Part shown: positions 17,392 through 24,818 of the stretch, piece after piece
How the letters are laid out: each line of letters opens with the position of its first letter
Numbering within the stretch: position 1 is the first letter of the stretch
Source of the DNA: Streptomyces sp. NBC_00490
GTDB lineage: Bacteria > Actinomycetota > Actinomycetes > Streptomycetales > Streptomycetaceae
Length of the DNA stretch: 64,000 nt
Direction of reading: 5' to 3'
Assembly: GCF_036013645.1 (NCBI RefSeq)
Contig: NZ_CP107869.1
Coordinates: forward strand, 3,534,001 to 3,598,000
Program-made: the position numbers and the translations under genes
Notes under the pieces: model-generated
The model's database searches: none
The model's input: only the letters and a program-made list of their open reading frames with translations
Told to the model about the DNA's origin: nothing

Positions 17392-18648
17392 ATGACGGCC
17401 TGTGCGATCGAGCCCACGGCGGCGGACGAGGACGGTACGCCGCAGGCTGGCTGCACGATCACCGCGGACGGCGCGTACGCCGCCCGCCTCACACTGGACG
17501 GCGACTCCTGGTTCCCGGAGCGCTGGACGCTGGACGGCCCCGAGCCGTACGCGGTACCGCTGCCCGGCAACCAGCCGGAGGAGCCGGGCACCGAGGTGCA
17601 GCCGATGGGCGACGGACGGGTTCTGATCAGGCGGTTCGCGGACGGGCGGCACAACTTCTCGCTGCTCTACCCCACCGGCCCCGCCACCGGCGAGCTGCCG
17701 CTCGGGGCGGTCGAGTGCCCGGAGGAGGGCACCCGGCTGTGGCTGCTGCCGCCCGCGCCGGGGGGCGAGAAGGCGTACGCCCTCGCCGCGGGCCGGCACT
17801 CGACCGCGGTGTGGCTGGTGGCGGGGGGCGCCTTCGGGCCCGAGCATCTCGCGGAGATCCCCGGGCGCTGCTCGGGCGGGGTGTGGCTGGACCGGGCGGG
17901 GCGGATGCTGGCGCTCGACCGGGAGGTCGGGGGGTGCACCAAGGCCATCGTGGTCGATCTGGAGCGCGCCGGTGAGGTGTCGCCGCTGCTGCAGATCTCC
18001 GCCGGCAGTGACGACCGGCTGCTGCTCGCCGACCCGGACAGCGGGCTGCTGCTGATCCGCTCGGACGCGCCCGGTGAGGAGCGGCTCGGCTGGGGGGTGC
18101 TCGGCAGCACGCTGCCGGTGCGCTTCCCGGAGAGCCTGCGGCTGCCCGAGTGCGCGGTGACGCCGTTCGCCGCCCAGCCGGGGCAGGTGCTGATGCCGGA
18201 GAACTGTGCGGTGGCGCTGCGGATCGACGGACCGGTCGGCAGCTGGGTAGGCATGTGGCGGCCGAACGGGCGGCAGGTGCACCATCTCGCGGCGCCCATG
18301 GGGTGGTTGACGGGCGCCGGGCGGTGGACGCGGGACGGGGTGCTGCGGCTGCCGTACTCGACGGACGAAGTGCCGTGCGGGGTGGCGGAGTTGACGGTGC
18401 CCACGGGGGAAGCGGGGGGCGGGGGAAGGACGGGGGACGCGGGCCCGGGGGATCCGGTGCGGGACGCGACGGCCGACGAGTCGACGCCGGGGAGGCCGTC
18501 GGACTCGGACGGGCCGTCGCCATCGGATCCTCCGGAGCCCGCGGTGCTGAGACCGGTGCCGCTCGGGAAGGCGCCGTTGGAGTCGCTCGGGAAAGTGGCG
18601 TCGAAGGGCCTCGGGAAAACGCCGTTGGGTGGTCTTGTAACGAACTAG
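17392..18648 (+). CDS. Conserved hypothetical Streptomyces protein
   Basis: This protein of 418 residues has no membrane segment or signal peptide. The first 330 residues look like repeated beta strands (LTLDGDSWFPERWTLDG; GRVLIRRFADGRHNFSLLYPTG; SGGVWLDRAGRMLALDRE), possibly a beta-propeller. The last 90 residues are low-complexity Gly/Pro/Ser/Asp with repeated LGK/SLGK phrases. ATG 17392 is chosen over an earlier start because of a strong GGAGGTGA ribosome site 7 bases upstream. I do not recognise a function. The gene is conserved in my memory of Streptomyces next to the Nif3 operon. Confidence 0.75.
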   Translation: MTACAIEPTAADEDGTPQAGCTITADGAYAARLTLDGDSWFPERWTLDGPEPYAVPLPGNQPEEPGTEVQPMGDGRVLIRRFADGRHNFSLLYPTGPATGELPLGAVECPEEGTRLWLLPPAPGGEKAYALAAGRHSTAVWLVAGGAFGPEHLAEIPGRCSGGVWLDRAGRMLALDREVGGCTKAIVVDLERAGEVSPLLQISAGSDDRLLLADPDSGLLLIRSDAPGEERLGWGVLGSTLPVRFPESLRLPECAVTPFAAQPGQVLMPENCAVALRIDGPVGSWVGMWRPNGRQVHHLAAPMGWLTGAGRWTRDGVLRLPYSTDEVPCGVAELTVPTGEAGGGGRTGDAGPGDPVRDATADESTPGRPSDSDGPSPSDPPEPAVLRPVPLGKAPLESLGKVASKGLGKTPLGGLVTN

Positions 18649-18744
18649 TGCCGGTTGGCGTGGCCGCCTGGATTCGCCCCGTGGTCGGTTGGTTAAACTC
18701 GCCCGGCTGTTAGAAAGATCATGTTGACGGGGTGAGTTCTTCCG

Positions 18745-18900
18745 ATGAGCGACGCAAGCACGATTCAGCCGCCGCGCACCGATGTCCAGCAGACGTCCGG
18801 CCACGGCCGGCACCGGGGGCAGGTCTCGGCTCACGACGGCGATTCGGCCCCTCGTGGCCGACACCGCAAGCCGGTCGAGGAAGCCGAAAAGGCTGCCTGA
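18745..18900 (+). CDS. Small conserved Streptomyces protein (51 aa)
   Basis: An ATG at 18745 opens a 51-codon frame ending in TGA at 18898-18900. The protein starts MSDASTIQPPRTDVQQTSGH and ends in a basic/acidic tail RHRKPVEEAEKAA. It is hydrophilic, disordered-looking and lacks cysteines. Two facts support it as a real gene: the start is preceded by a GGGGTGAG ribosome-binding sequence, and a 17-bp perfect hairpin follows 12 bases after its stop. The function is unknown. Confidence 0.65.
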   Translation: MSDASTIQPPRTDVQQTSGHGRHRGQVSAHDGDSAPRGRHRKPVEEAEKAA

Positions 18901-18912
18901 CGGTACGACGAC

Positions 18913-18950
18913 GAAGGGGTCCGCGTGTCGGCTGACACGCGGACCCCTTC
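18913..18950. terminator. Perfect 17-bp hairpin terminator
   Basis: GAAGGGGTCCGCGTGTC (18913-18929) pairs fully with GACACGCGGACCCCTTC (18934-18950) around a GGCT loop. It lies between the 51-aa gene and the convergent SDR gene, so it can serve both directions. There is no U-tract, as is common in Streptomyces. Confidence 0.85.
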
Positions 18951-18998
18951 CGTATGTCCCCTCCCGTTTGCCCTGCTCCCGTATGTGCTCGCGTGTGT

Positions 18999-19937
18999 CT
19001 ACTCCCGCTTGAGCCCCAGCACCTCCGCCGCCGCGAACGTCTCCCCCGAGGGGCGCCCGGCATAGTGCGGGGTGAGCAGCGCGTCCAGTTCGTCGTACGT
19101 GAAGGTCTCCTGCTTGCTGTCGAACTTGGCCTGCACACGCGGCCGTTCGACGACGGCGACCATCCCTCCGTGTAAGACGAGCAGCTGGCCGTTGACGCGT
19201 GCGGCGGCGGGTGAGGCCAAGTAGCCGACGAGCGGGGCGACATGCTCGGGGGCGAGCGGGTCGAGCCCGGCGTCGGGTGCTTCGAGGCCCGCGAAGACGT
19301 CCTCGGTCATCCGGGTGCGGGCGCGCGGGCAGATGACGTTCGCGGTGACGCCGTACTTGGCGAGGGCAAGGGCCGTGGAGGTGGTGAGCCCGACGATTCC
19401 GCCCTTCGCGGCGGCGTAGTTGGGCTGTCCGGCCGAGCCCGCGAGGAACGCCTCCGACGAGGTGTTCACGATCCGCCCGTACACCGGCCCGCCCGCCGCC
19501 TTGGACCTCTCCCGCCAGTGCGCGGCGGCGAAGCGGGTCGTGTTGAAGTGGCCCTTGAGGTGGACCCGGATGACCGAGTCCCACTCCTGCTCGGTCATGG
19601 AGAAGACCATGCGGTCGCGCAGGATGCCCGCGTTGTTGACGAGGATGTCGAGCTTGCCGAACTCCTCGACGGCCGACTGGACGAGCCGCTGGGCCTGGGA
19701 GAAGTCGGAGACGTCCCCGGTGTGGGCGAGCGCCGTGCCGCCCGCCGCGCGGATCTCGGCGGCGACCTCCTCGGCGGGGCCCGCGGAGGCCTCGCCGGAG
19801 CCGTCCCGGCCGGGCTGTCCGTAGTCGTTGACGACGACGGCGGCGCCGAGCCGGGCGAGTTCGAGCGCCTCGGCCCGGCCGAGGCCGCGTCCGGCGCCGG
19901 TGACGATCGCGGAGAGCCCCTCGAGTGGCAGTGTCAT
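18999..19937 (-). CDS. SDR-family 3-hydroxyacyl-CoA dehydrogenase (Hsd4A/MFE-2 dehydrogenase-like)
   Basis: The 312-residue protein has the SDR cofactor motif TGAGRGLGRAEA (about residues 13-24), NNAG, and the catalytic Ser/Tyr/Lys set in VNTSSEAFLAGSAGQPNYAAAKGG. The N-terminal phrase VVVNDYG and the C-terminal extension after residue 260 (KQETFTYDELDALLTP) are typical of the dehydrogenase half of peroxisomal MFE-2, and of mycobacterial Hsd4A, which acts in cholesterol side-chain beta-oxidation. It ends an operon with zinc alcohol dehydrogenase (12 bases upstream) and a MaoC hydratase. The hydratase and this SDR would catalyse consecutive steps. Confidence 0.85.
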   Translation of the reverse strand: MTLPLEGLSAIVTGAGRGLGRAEALELARLGAAVVVNDYGQPGRDGSGEASAGPAEEVAAEIRAAGGTALAHTGDVSDFSQAQRLVQSAVEEFGKLDILVNNAGILRDRMVFSMTEQEWDSVIRVHLKGHFNTTRFAAAHWRERSKAAGGPVYGRIVNTSSEAFLAGSAGQPNYAAAKGGIVGLTTSTALALAKYGVTANVICPRARTRMTEDVFAGLEAPDAGLDPLAPEHVAPLVGYLASPAAARVNGQLLVLHGGMVAVVERPRVQAKFDSKQETFTYDELDALLTPHYAGRPSGETFAAAEVLGLKRE

Positions 19938-19949
19938 ACCGGGAGTTCC

Positions 19950-21026
19950 TCAGATCTCTATGCAGGTGCGCAGCGAGGTGCCGGTGCGCATCTGGTCCAG
20001 GGCCTCGTTGATGTCGGCCAGCGGGACGCGGTGGGTGATCAGGCCCGCCAGGTCGACGCGGCCCGCCCGCCACAGGGCGATGGTCCGCTCGTAGGAGGTC
20101 AGGACGTCACCGCCGCCGTACATGGACGGCAGGATCCGCTTCTCGTCGAAGAACAGCTCGAACATGTTGAGCTGGAGGTTGTCGTCCATGGCGCCCGCAC
20201 CGACGACGACCAGGGTGCCGCCGCGCCGGGTGTTGTCGTACGCGGTGCGTGCCGTGGCCGACTTCCCGACGACCTCGAAGACGTAGTCGAAGCCCTCTCC
20301 CGCGGTGACCTGTTGCTTGGCGTCGGCCAGTTCGTCGGGGGAAACGGCCCTGGTGGCACCGAACTTGAGGGCGGACTCGCGGCGGGAGAGCACCGGGTCG
20401 ACGGCCACGATCTCCGCCGCGCCCTTGAGCCGGGCGCCCTGGATCGCGGAGATACCGACGCCACCGCAGCCGATGACGGCGACGGACGAACCGGCCTTTA
20501 CGTCGGCGGTGTTGAGGGCGGCGCCGAGGCCCGTGGTGACTCCGCAGCCGATCAGCGCGGCGATGTCGAAGGGCACGTCGTCGGGGATCGGCACCGCGCA
20601 GCCCGCGTCGACGACGACCTCCTCGGTGAAGGTGCCGGTGCCGGCCATGCCGAAGACGTCTCCGGCGGGGCGCCTGAAGTTGGGGGTGCCGGCGTTCATG
20701 AACCCGGCCAGACACAGCTCGGTCTGGCCGCGCTTGCACGCCGGACACGCGCCGCAGGCGGGCAGCCAGCAGACGACGACCCGGTCACCGGCCTTCAAGT
20801 GGCTGACGCCGTCCCCGACTTCGAGGATCTCCCCCGCGCCCTCGTGACCGGGCACGAAGGGCGCGGGCTGCGGCAGCACGCCGCTCATCCCGGACAGGTC
20901 CGAGTGGCACAGCCCCGCGGCCCGCACCCTGATCCTGACCTTTCCGGGCCCGAACCCCACCGCCTCGACGTCGTCGAGGACCTCCAGCTTGTCCTGGCCG
21001 ATCTCGTGCAGTACGGCTGCGCGCAT
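19950..21026 (-). CDS. Zinc-dependent alcohol dehydrogenase
   Basis: This 358-residue MDR enzyme has a catalytic zinc site (GLCHSDLSGM and GHEGAGEI), a structural zinc loop of four cysteines (CGACPACKRGQTELC), and a Rossmann motif (VAVIGCGGVGISAIQ). It should oxidise a primary alcohol with NAD. The open frame continues upstream to 21278, but the conserved N-terminus MRAAVLHEIGQDKLEV begins at ATG 21026, which follows a GAGGGGAGC ribosome site. It is the middle gene of the MaoC/ADH/SDR operon. In the proposed pathway it could act on the C26/C27 alcohol made by the CYP125-like P450. Confidence 0.9.
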   Translation of the reverse strand: MRAAVLHEIGQDKLEVLDDVEAVGFGPGKVRIRVRAAGLCHSDLSGMSGVLPQPAPFVPGHEGAGEILEVGDGVSHLKAGDRVVVCWLPACGACPACKRGQTELCLAGFMNAGTPNFRRPAGDVFGMAGTGTFTEEVVVDAGCAVPIPDDVPFDIAALIGCGVTTGLGAALNTADVKAGSSVAVIGCGGVGISAIQGARLKGAAEIVAVDPVLSRRESALKFGATRAVSPDELADAKQQVTAGEGFDYVFEVVGKSATARTAYDNTRRGGTLVVVGAGAMDDNLQLNMFELFFDEKRILPSMYGGGDVLTSYERTIALWRAGRVDLAGLITHRVPLADINEALDQMRTGTSLRTCIEI

Positions 21027-21055
21027 GGTGCGGCTCCCCTCAACGGCTGGTGTGC

Positions 21056-21913
21056 TCAGGCGTGTTCGACGACGGTGTCGGCGAGGACGGGCGCGTCGTC
21101 CCGCTCCACAGCGCTCACGGCGACCCGTACGGCGCCTTGCTGTTCCCACATCCGGATGCGCAGGGTCTCCCCCGGGTACACGACCCCCGCGAACCGGGTG
21201 ACGTAGGACCGCACCCGCGCCACATCCCCGCCCAGCACGGTGTCGACGACCGCCTTGAGGGTGATGCCGTAGGTGCACAGCCCGTGCAGGATGGGCCGCT
21301 CGAACCCGGCGACCTTGGCGAACTCGGGGTCGGCGTGCAGCGGGTTCCAGTCGCCGGAGAGGCGGTAGAGCAGGGCCTGGTCCTCACGGACGGCCCGCTC
21401 GACGACCCGGTCGGGCTCGCCGGAGGGCGGGTCGAGACGGCCGGACGGCCCCCGGTCGCCGCCCCAGCCCCCTTCCCCCCGCACGAAGATCTGCGCGTCG
21501 TTGGTCCACAACGGGCCGTCGGCGTCGGCGACTTCGGTGCGCATGACGAGGACGGCGGCCTTGCCCTTGTCGTAGACCGCGGCGATACGGCCGGTGGCGG
21601 TGGCGGTGCCCTCGGCGGGCAGCGGGCGGTGGATGGTCAGCGACTGGCCGCCGTGCAGGACCTTGGCGAGGTCGACCTCGATGCCGGGCATGGACAGACC
21701 GCTGATCACACCGGGCGAGCCGGAACCGGCGACGGTGGCGAAGCTCGGCAGGACGTGCAGCCTGGACTCGAGGGTGTAGCGCAGCTCGTCCGGGTCCGTC
21801 GCCGGGACGCCTGCTCCGATGCCGAGGTGGTAGAGCTGCACGTCCTTGGAGTTCCAGGCGATCTCGCCCGTCCGGGGTTCGGCGGCCACTGCCTTTGCGG
21901 CGTCGATGGGCAT
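21056..21913 (-). CDS. MaoC-family (R)-hydratase, MFE-2/Hsd4B-like
   Basis: The 285-residue protein has two hot-dog folds. The N-terminal half starts MPIDAAKAVAAEPRTG and includes YHLGIGAGVPATDP, typical of the hydratase-2 domain of MFE-2 and mycobacterial Hsd4B/HtdY. The C-terminal half carries the hydratase-2 motif YRLSGDWNPLHADPEFAKVA (catalytic Asp and His). It hydrates trans-2-enoyl-CoA esters to (R)-3-hydroxyacyl-CoA. It is the first gene of the operon, with a KstR-type site 93 bases upstream of the start. Confidence 0.9.
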   Translation of the reverse strand: MPIDAAKAVAAEPRTGEIAWNSKDVQLYHLGIGAGVPATDPDELRYTLESRLHVLPSFATVAGSGSPGVISGLSMPGIEVDLAKVLHGGQSLTIHRPLPAEGTATATGRIAAVYDKGKAAVLVMRTEVADADGPLWTNDAQIFVRGEGGWGGDRGPSGRLDPPSGEPDRVVERAVREDQALLYRLSGDWNPLHADPEFAKVAGFERPILHGLCTYGITLKAVVDTVLGGDVARVRSYVTRFAGVVYPGETLRIRMWEQQGAVRVAVSAVERDDAPVLADTVVEHA

Positions 21914-22005
21914 GGGGCTCCTGGGGGCTCAGAGACCTCGGTGCGACCGTCCGCACCGTCGGCCGCACCGAGGTCGTTCACGGGTCCGTGCCTCCGCGCT
22001 CGTTC

Positions 22006-22019
22006 TAGAACGCGTTCCA
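22006..22019. promoter_or_regulatory. KstR-type operator (perfect match)
   Basis: TAGAACGCGTTCCA at 22006-22019 fits the mycobacterial KstR consensus TnnAACnnGTTnnA at every fixed position. It lies between the MaoC operon (start 21913) and the divergent histidine kinase gene (start 22167), closer to the MaoC operon. A TATAGC element follows at 22035. Confidence 0.7.
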
Positions 22020-22166
22020 GTACGGCGACCCCTGTATAGCCCAGCTCCCAGAAGTTGTGAAGACTACTGACGGCATGTCAGATGCCGGGGCCCGTGACAT
22101 TTGTACCGCCGGATTCCGTACATGTCCCTCTGCCGCGCACGTGGGCGGGTTCGTAGCGTGGGAGCC

Positions 22167-23618
22167 ATGACACAAGGCAGCGGGAACCGGTCGTGGTGGC
22201 GCAAGGCGTCGTGCCGTACGGACGCGTGGCAGGCGGCGCGGGCGGACTGGAAGTCGGACATGGAACGCTTCAAGGCCGACCAGCGCAGCGCCCGCGAAAC
22301 CGGGGTGCCGGTCGAGAACCCGGGCCCACCGCCCACCGGCTTCTCCCTCCTCCCCTGGCTGCTGATGGGAATGGGCGCCTTCTCCAACGTCTTCCAGGCC
22401 GGAACACCCCAGCCATGGCTCGGCGCCCTCGGCCTGCTCGCCTTCAACTCCCTCTACATCTACGTCGTCTTCCGCGCCTTCGTGAAGGAGAAGCGCGAGG
22501 CCCGCTCGACCCGGGTCGCACTCGTCCTGATGGGCCTGGTCACCTGCGCCCTGGCCATCGGCTACGGCGGCAACTGGCTGTACTTCTTCCCCCTGCTCGG
22601 CCTGGCCACGGGCGCCGTGACCCGGGGCCCCTGGCTCGGCCGGACCGGGCTCGGCCTCACCGCGCTCGCGGTGGCCGTCTCCGCGGTCCAGGACGGCTGG
22701 GACGCGGTGAACATCGGATACGCCACCTTCCTGTCGACGATGGTGACCGCGGCGATCCTGTCCCTCTCCGAGGCGGTACGGGAACTGCGCGCGGCCCGCG
22801 AGGAACTGGCCCGGCGCGCGGTCGAGAAGGAGCGCCTGCGCTTCTCCCGCGACCTCCACGACCTCCTCGGCCACACCCTGTCCGTGATCGTGGTCAAGTC
22901 GGAGGCCGCCCGCCGTCTGGCCCGCCGCGACATGGACGCGGCCCTCGCCCAGATCACCGACATCGAGTCCGTCGGCCGCCAGGCACTCACCGAGATCCGC
23001 GAGGCGGTCACCGGCTACCGCGAGGGCAGCCTCAGCACCGAACTGGACCGCGCCCGCTCGGCCCTGGAGGCCGCGTCCATCGCCCCCGTCGTACGCCACT
23101 CCGGCCCACCCCTGACCGCCCCCACGGAGACCCTGCTGAGCTGGGTCGTACGAGAGGCCGTCACCAACGCCGTCCGGCACAGCGGGGCTTCACGGTGCGA
23201 GATCGCGGTGGAGGGGACGGCGGAAAGGGTGCGGTTGCGGGTGGTGGATGACGGGCGGGGGGTGGTTCCTGCGGTGGATGCGGTGAGCGGGGTGGATGTG
23301 GTGGGCGCGGTGAGCGGGGCGGGTGCGGTGAGCGGGGTGGATGCGGTGGGCGGCGTGGGCTCGGCGAGCGGACTGGGCGCGGCGAGCGGCGTGAGCGGAG
23401 TGGGCGCGGTGGGCGGAGTAGGCGCGGTGGGCGGAGTAGGCGCGGTGGGCGGAGTAGGCGCGGTGGGCTCCGCCGGCACCGGCCTGAAGGGCCTGGCGGA
23501 ACGCCTCGCGGCGGCGGGCGGCCGACTGGAGGCGGGCCCGGGCCCGAGGGGCGGGTTCGTGGTGACGGCGGAGCTGCCGGTGGAGGTACTGGAGCGGGAG
23601 GTGGCGGCGGTGGGGTGA
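22167..23618 (+). CDS. Sensor histidine kinase (HisKA_3/DesK type) with minisatellite insertion
   Basis: This 483-residue kinase starts with a soluble stretch and then four or five membrane helices (about residues 55-200: WLLMGMGAFSNVF, LGLLAFNSLYIYVVF, LVTCALAIGYGG). The dimerisation box LRFSRDLHDLLGHTLS holds the phospho-accepting His, near residue 233. The ATPase domain has the N box (REAVTNAVRHS) and the DDGRG G1 box near residue 366. Then follow about 65 residues of Gly/Val/Ala/Ser repeats (about 368-434) where family members have about ten, before GTGLKGLAERL. The response regulator follows after a 370-base gap. ATG 22167 has a GGGAGCC leader. Confidence 0.9.
   Translation: MTQGSGNRSWWRKASCRTDAWQAARADWKSDMERFKADQRSARETGVPVENPGPPPTGFSLLPWLLMGMGAFSNVFQAGTPQPWLGALGLLAFNSLYIYVVFRAFVKEKREARSTRVALVLMGLVTCALAIGYGGNWLYFFPLLGLATGAVTRGPWLGRTGLGLTALAVAVSAVQDGWDAVNIGYATFLSTMVTAAILSLSEAVRELRAAREELARRAVEKERLRFSRDLHDLLGHTLSVIVVKSEAARRLARRDMDAALAQITDIESVGRQALTEIREAVTGYREGSLSTELDRARSALEAASIAPVVRHSGPPLTAPTETLLSWVVREAVTNAVRHSGASRCEIAVEGTAERVRLRVVDDGRGVVPAVDAVSGVDVVGAVSGAGAVSGVDAVGGVGSASGLGAASGVSGVGAVGGVGAVGGVGAVGGVGAVGSAGTGLKGLAERLAAAGGRLEAGPGPRGGFVVTAELPVEVLEREVAAVG
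23268..23470 (+). repeat. In-frame minisatellite inside histidine kinase ATP-lid
   Basis: The region consists of degenerate 18- to 24-base units of the type GTGGGCGGNGTNGG or GTGAGCGGGGTGGATGCG. It ends with three perfect tandem copies of GGTGGGCGGAGTAGGCGC at 23408-23461 and a partial fourth. The units keep the frame and encode GAVGGV/AVSGVD-type repeats. Their homogeneity suggests recent slippage or unequal recombination. Confidence 0.9.
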
Positions 23619-23693
23619 GGGTCCCGGAGGTGAGGGGCCGGGGCGAGAGGCCCGGCGGGAGAGGCCCGGGGCGAGGGTCGGGGGCCAGAGGTC

Positions 23694-23917
23694 CGGTGGT
23701 GGTCGAGGCTCTCCACGTACCCGGCCTCCGACAGGGCCGCCGTGACGGTGGGCTCCTGCTCCAGGCGGTGCATCAGGTCGAGGTCGCGATGGTCCCGGGT
23801 CTGCTCACCGACCAGCGCGTCGATGCCCCAGCCTCCACCGACCCAGACCTCCACACGCGCCCGGCGCAACAGGGCGAGCACGGACAACACGTCATCGGAC
23901 GACATCACTTGGAGCAT
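23694..23917 (-). pseudogene. Truncated nucleotidyltransferase (aminoglycoside/lincosamide NTase-like) fragment
   Basis: The minus strand from ATG 23917 (or 23905) encodes about 70 good residues: SSDDVLSVLALLRRARVEVW, then GGGWGIDALVGEQTRDHRDL-DL, then a short helix and EAGYVESLDHH. The GGWGIDA and HRDLDL elements are the nucleotide-binding and metal-binding motifs of the LnuA/AadA-like nucleotidyltransferase domain, which adenylylates antibiotics or other small molecules. After about 23700 the frame turns into Pro/Arg-rich noise that runs into the antisense of the kinase gene. The C-terminal two thirds is missing, so the gene is probably a deletion remnant. Confidence 0.6.
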
Positions 23918-23987
23918 GTCAGGTGCACGGCACACCGGCACGACTCCGCACCGAGCGCACCCGGCCCCCGCGCCCTACCCTTGGGCC

Positions 23988-24629
23988 GTGAACGAGATGC
24001 CCCGGGACTACCGGCCGACCAAGTCCATCAGGGTTCTGCTCGCCGAGGACCAGGGGATGATGCGGGGCGCGCTCGCGCTGCTGCTCGGCATGGAGGCGGA
24101 CATCGAGGTCGTGGCCCAGGTCGGGGCCGGTGACAAGATCGTGGACGCGGCGCTGATCCACCGCCCGGACGTCGCGCTCCTGGACATCGAACTGCCCGGC
24201 AAGAGCGGCCTCGACGCCGCCGCCGAGCTCCGCGACCAGGTCCCCGACTGCCGGGTCCTGATCCTCACCACCTTCGGCCGCCCCGGCTACCTCCGCCGGG
24301 CCATGGAGGCAGGCGCCGCGGGCTTCCTCGTGAAGGACGGCCCCGTCGAGGAACTGGCCTCCTGCATCCGCCGCGCCCTGACCGGCGAGACGGTCATCGA
24401 CTCCGCCCTCGCCGCGGCCGCCCTCAGCGCCGGCCCCAACCCCCTCACCTCCCGCGAGTGCGACGTACTGAGTGCCTCGGCGGACGGGGCGACCGTCGCC
24501 GACATCGCCTCCGCCCTCCACCTCTCCGAGTCCACCGTCCGCAACTACCTCTCCTCCGCCATCGGCAAGACCGGCACCCGCAACCGGATGGAGGCACTGC
24601 GGGAGGCCCGCCAGCAGGGGTGGGTGTGA
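23988..24629 (+). CDS. Response regulator (NarL/DesR type)
   Basis: The 213-residue protein has a receiver domain (IRVLLAEDQGMMRGALALLL; phospho-acceptor Asp in DVALLDIELPG; Thr in LTTFGRPGYL; Lys in FLVKDGP) and a C-terminal LuxR-type helix-turn-helix (LTSRECDVLSASADGATVAD, HLSESTVRNYLSSAI). It should be phosphorylated by the kinase at 22167-23618. GTG 23988 is taken as the start; an ATG at 23997 is the alternative. The region between kinase and regulator holds a decayed nucleotidyltransferase fragment on the other strand, which explains the unusual 370-base gap in the pair. Confidence 0.92.
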   Translation: MNEMPRDYRPTKSIRVLLAEDQGMMRGALALLLGMEADIEVVAQVGAGDKIVDAALIHRPDVALLDIELPGKSGLDAAAELRDQVPDCRVLILTTFGRPGYLRRAMEAGAAGFLVKDGPVEELASCIRRALTGETVIDSALAAAALSAGPNPLTSRECDVLSASADGATVADIASALHLSESTVRNYLSSAIGKTGTRNRMEALREARQQGWV

Positions 24630-24675
24630 CGGGAGGCCCGCCCCTCGGGTCCTGGTGGCCGCCGCAGAGGCGGCA

Positions 24676-24750
24676 ATTGGCAGATCGGTCCCACGCCCGA
24701 CCTCCCCCACCTGGGCCTTTTCACTCCGCCCGTGGGACACATCTGCCAAT
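24676..24750. repeat. 20-bp inverted repeat after the response regulator
   Basis: ATTGGCAGATCGGTCCCACG (24676-24695) and CGTGGGACACATCTGCCAAT (24731-24750) are inverted copies, identical at 18 of 20 positions, separated by 35 bases. It may act as a terminator for the two-component operon. The long spacer also allows a small non-coding mobile element. Confidence 0.7.
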
Positions 24751-24757
24751 CACTCCC

Positions 24758-24804
24758 GTCCCCCCGTCCCCCCGTCCCCCCGTCCCCCCGTCCCCCCGTC
24801 CCCC
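24758..24804. repeat. 8-bp tandem repeat GTCCCCCC
   Basis: GTCCCCCC is repeated about six times in a row, immediately after the inverted repeat. The complementary strand has regularly spaced G6 runs that could form a G-quadruplex. It lies in the 190-base gap between the converging response regulator and SigE-operon genes, beyond the 3' ends of both. Confidence 0.85.
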
Positions 24805-24818
24805 GCCCCCCGTTCCCG

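Noticed and set aside
17038..20073. A 1011-codon minus-strand open frame
   Set aside because: Covers parts of Nif3, the 17392 gene and the SDR gene in wrong frames. Composition is Arg/Pro-rich without domains.
23268..23470. CRISPR-like repeat array
   Set aside because: The units are contiguous 18-bp tandem repeats without spacers and lie in a coding frame.
24758..24804. CRISPR or telomere-like repeat
   Set aside because: The unit is only 8 bp, C-rich, without spacers, and there is no associated gene.
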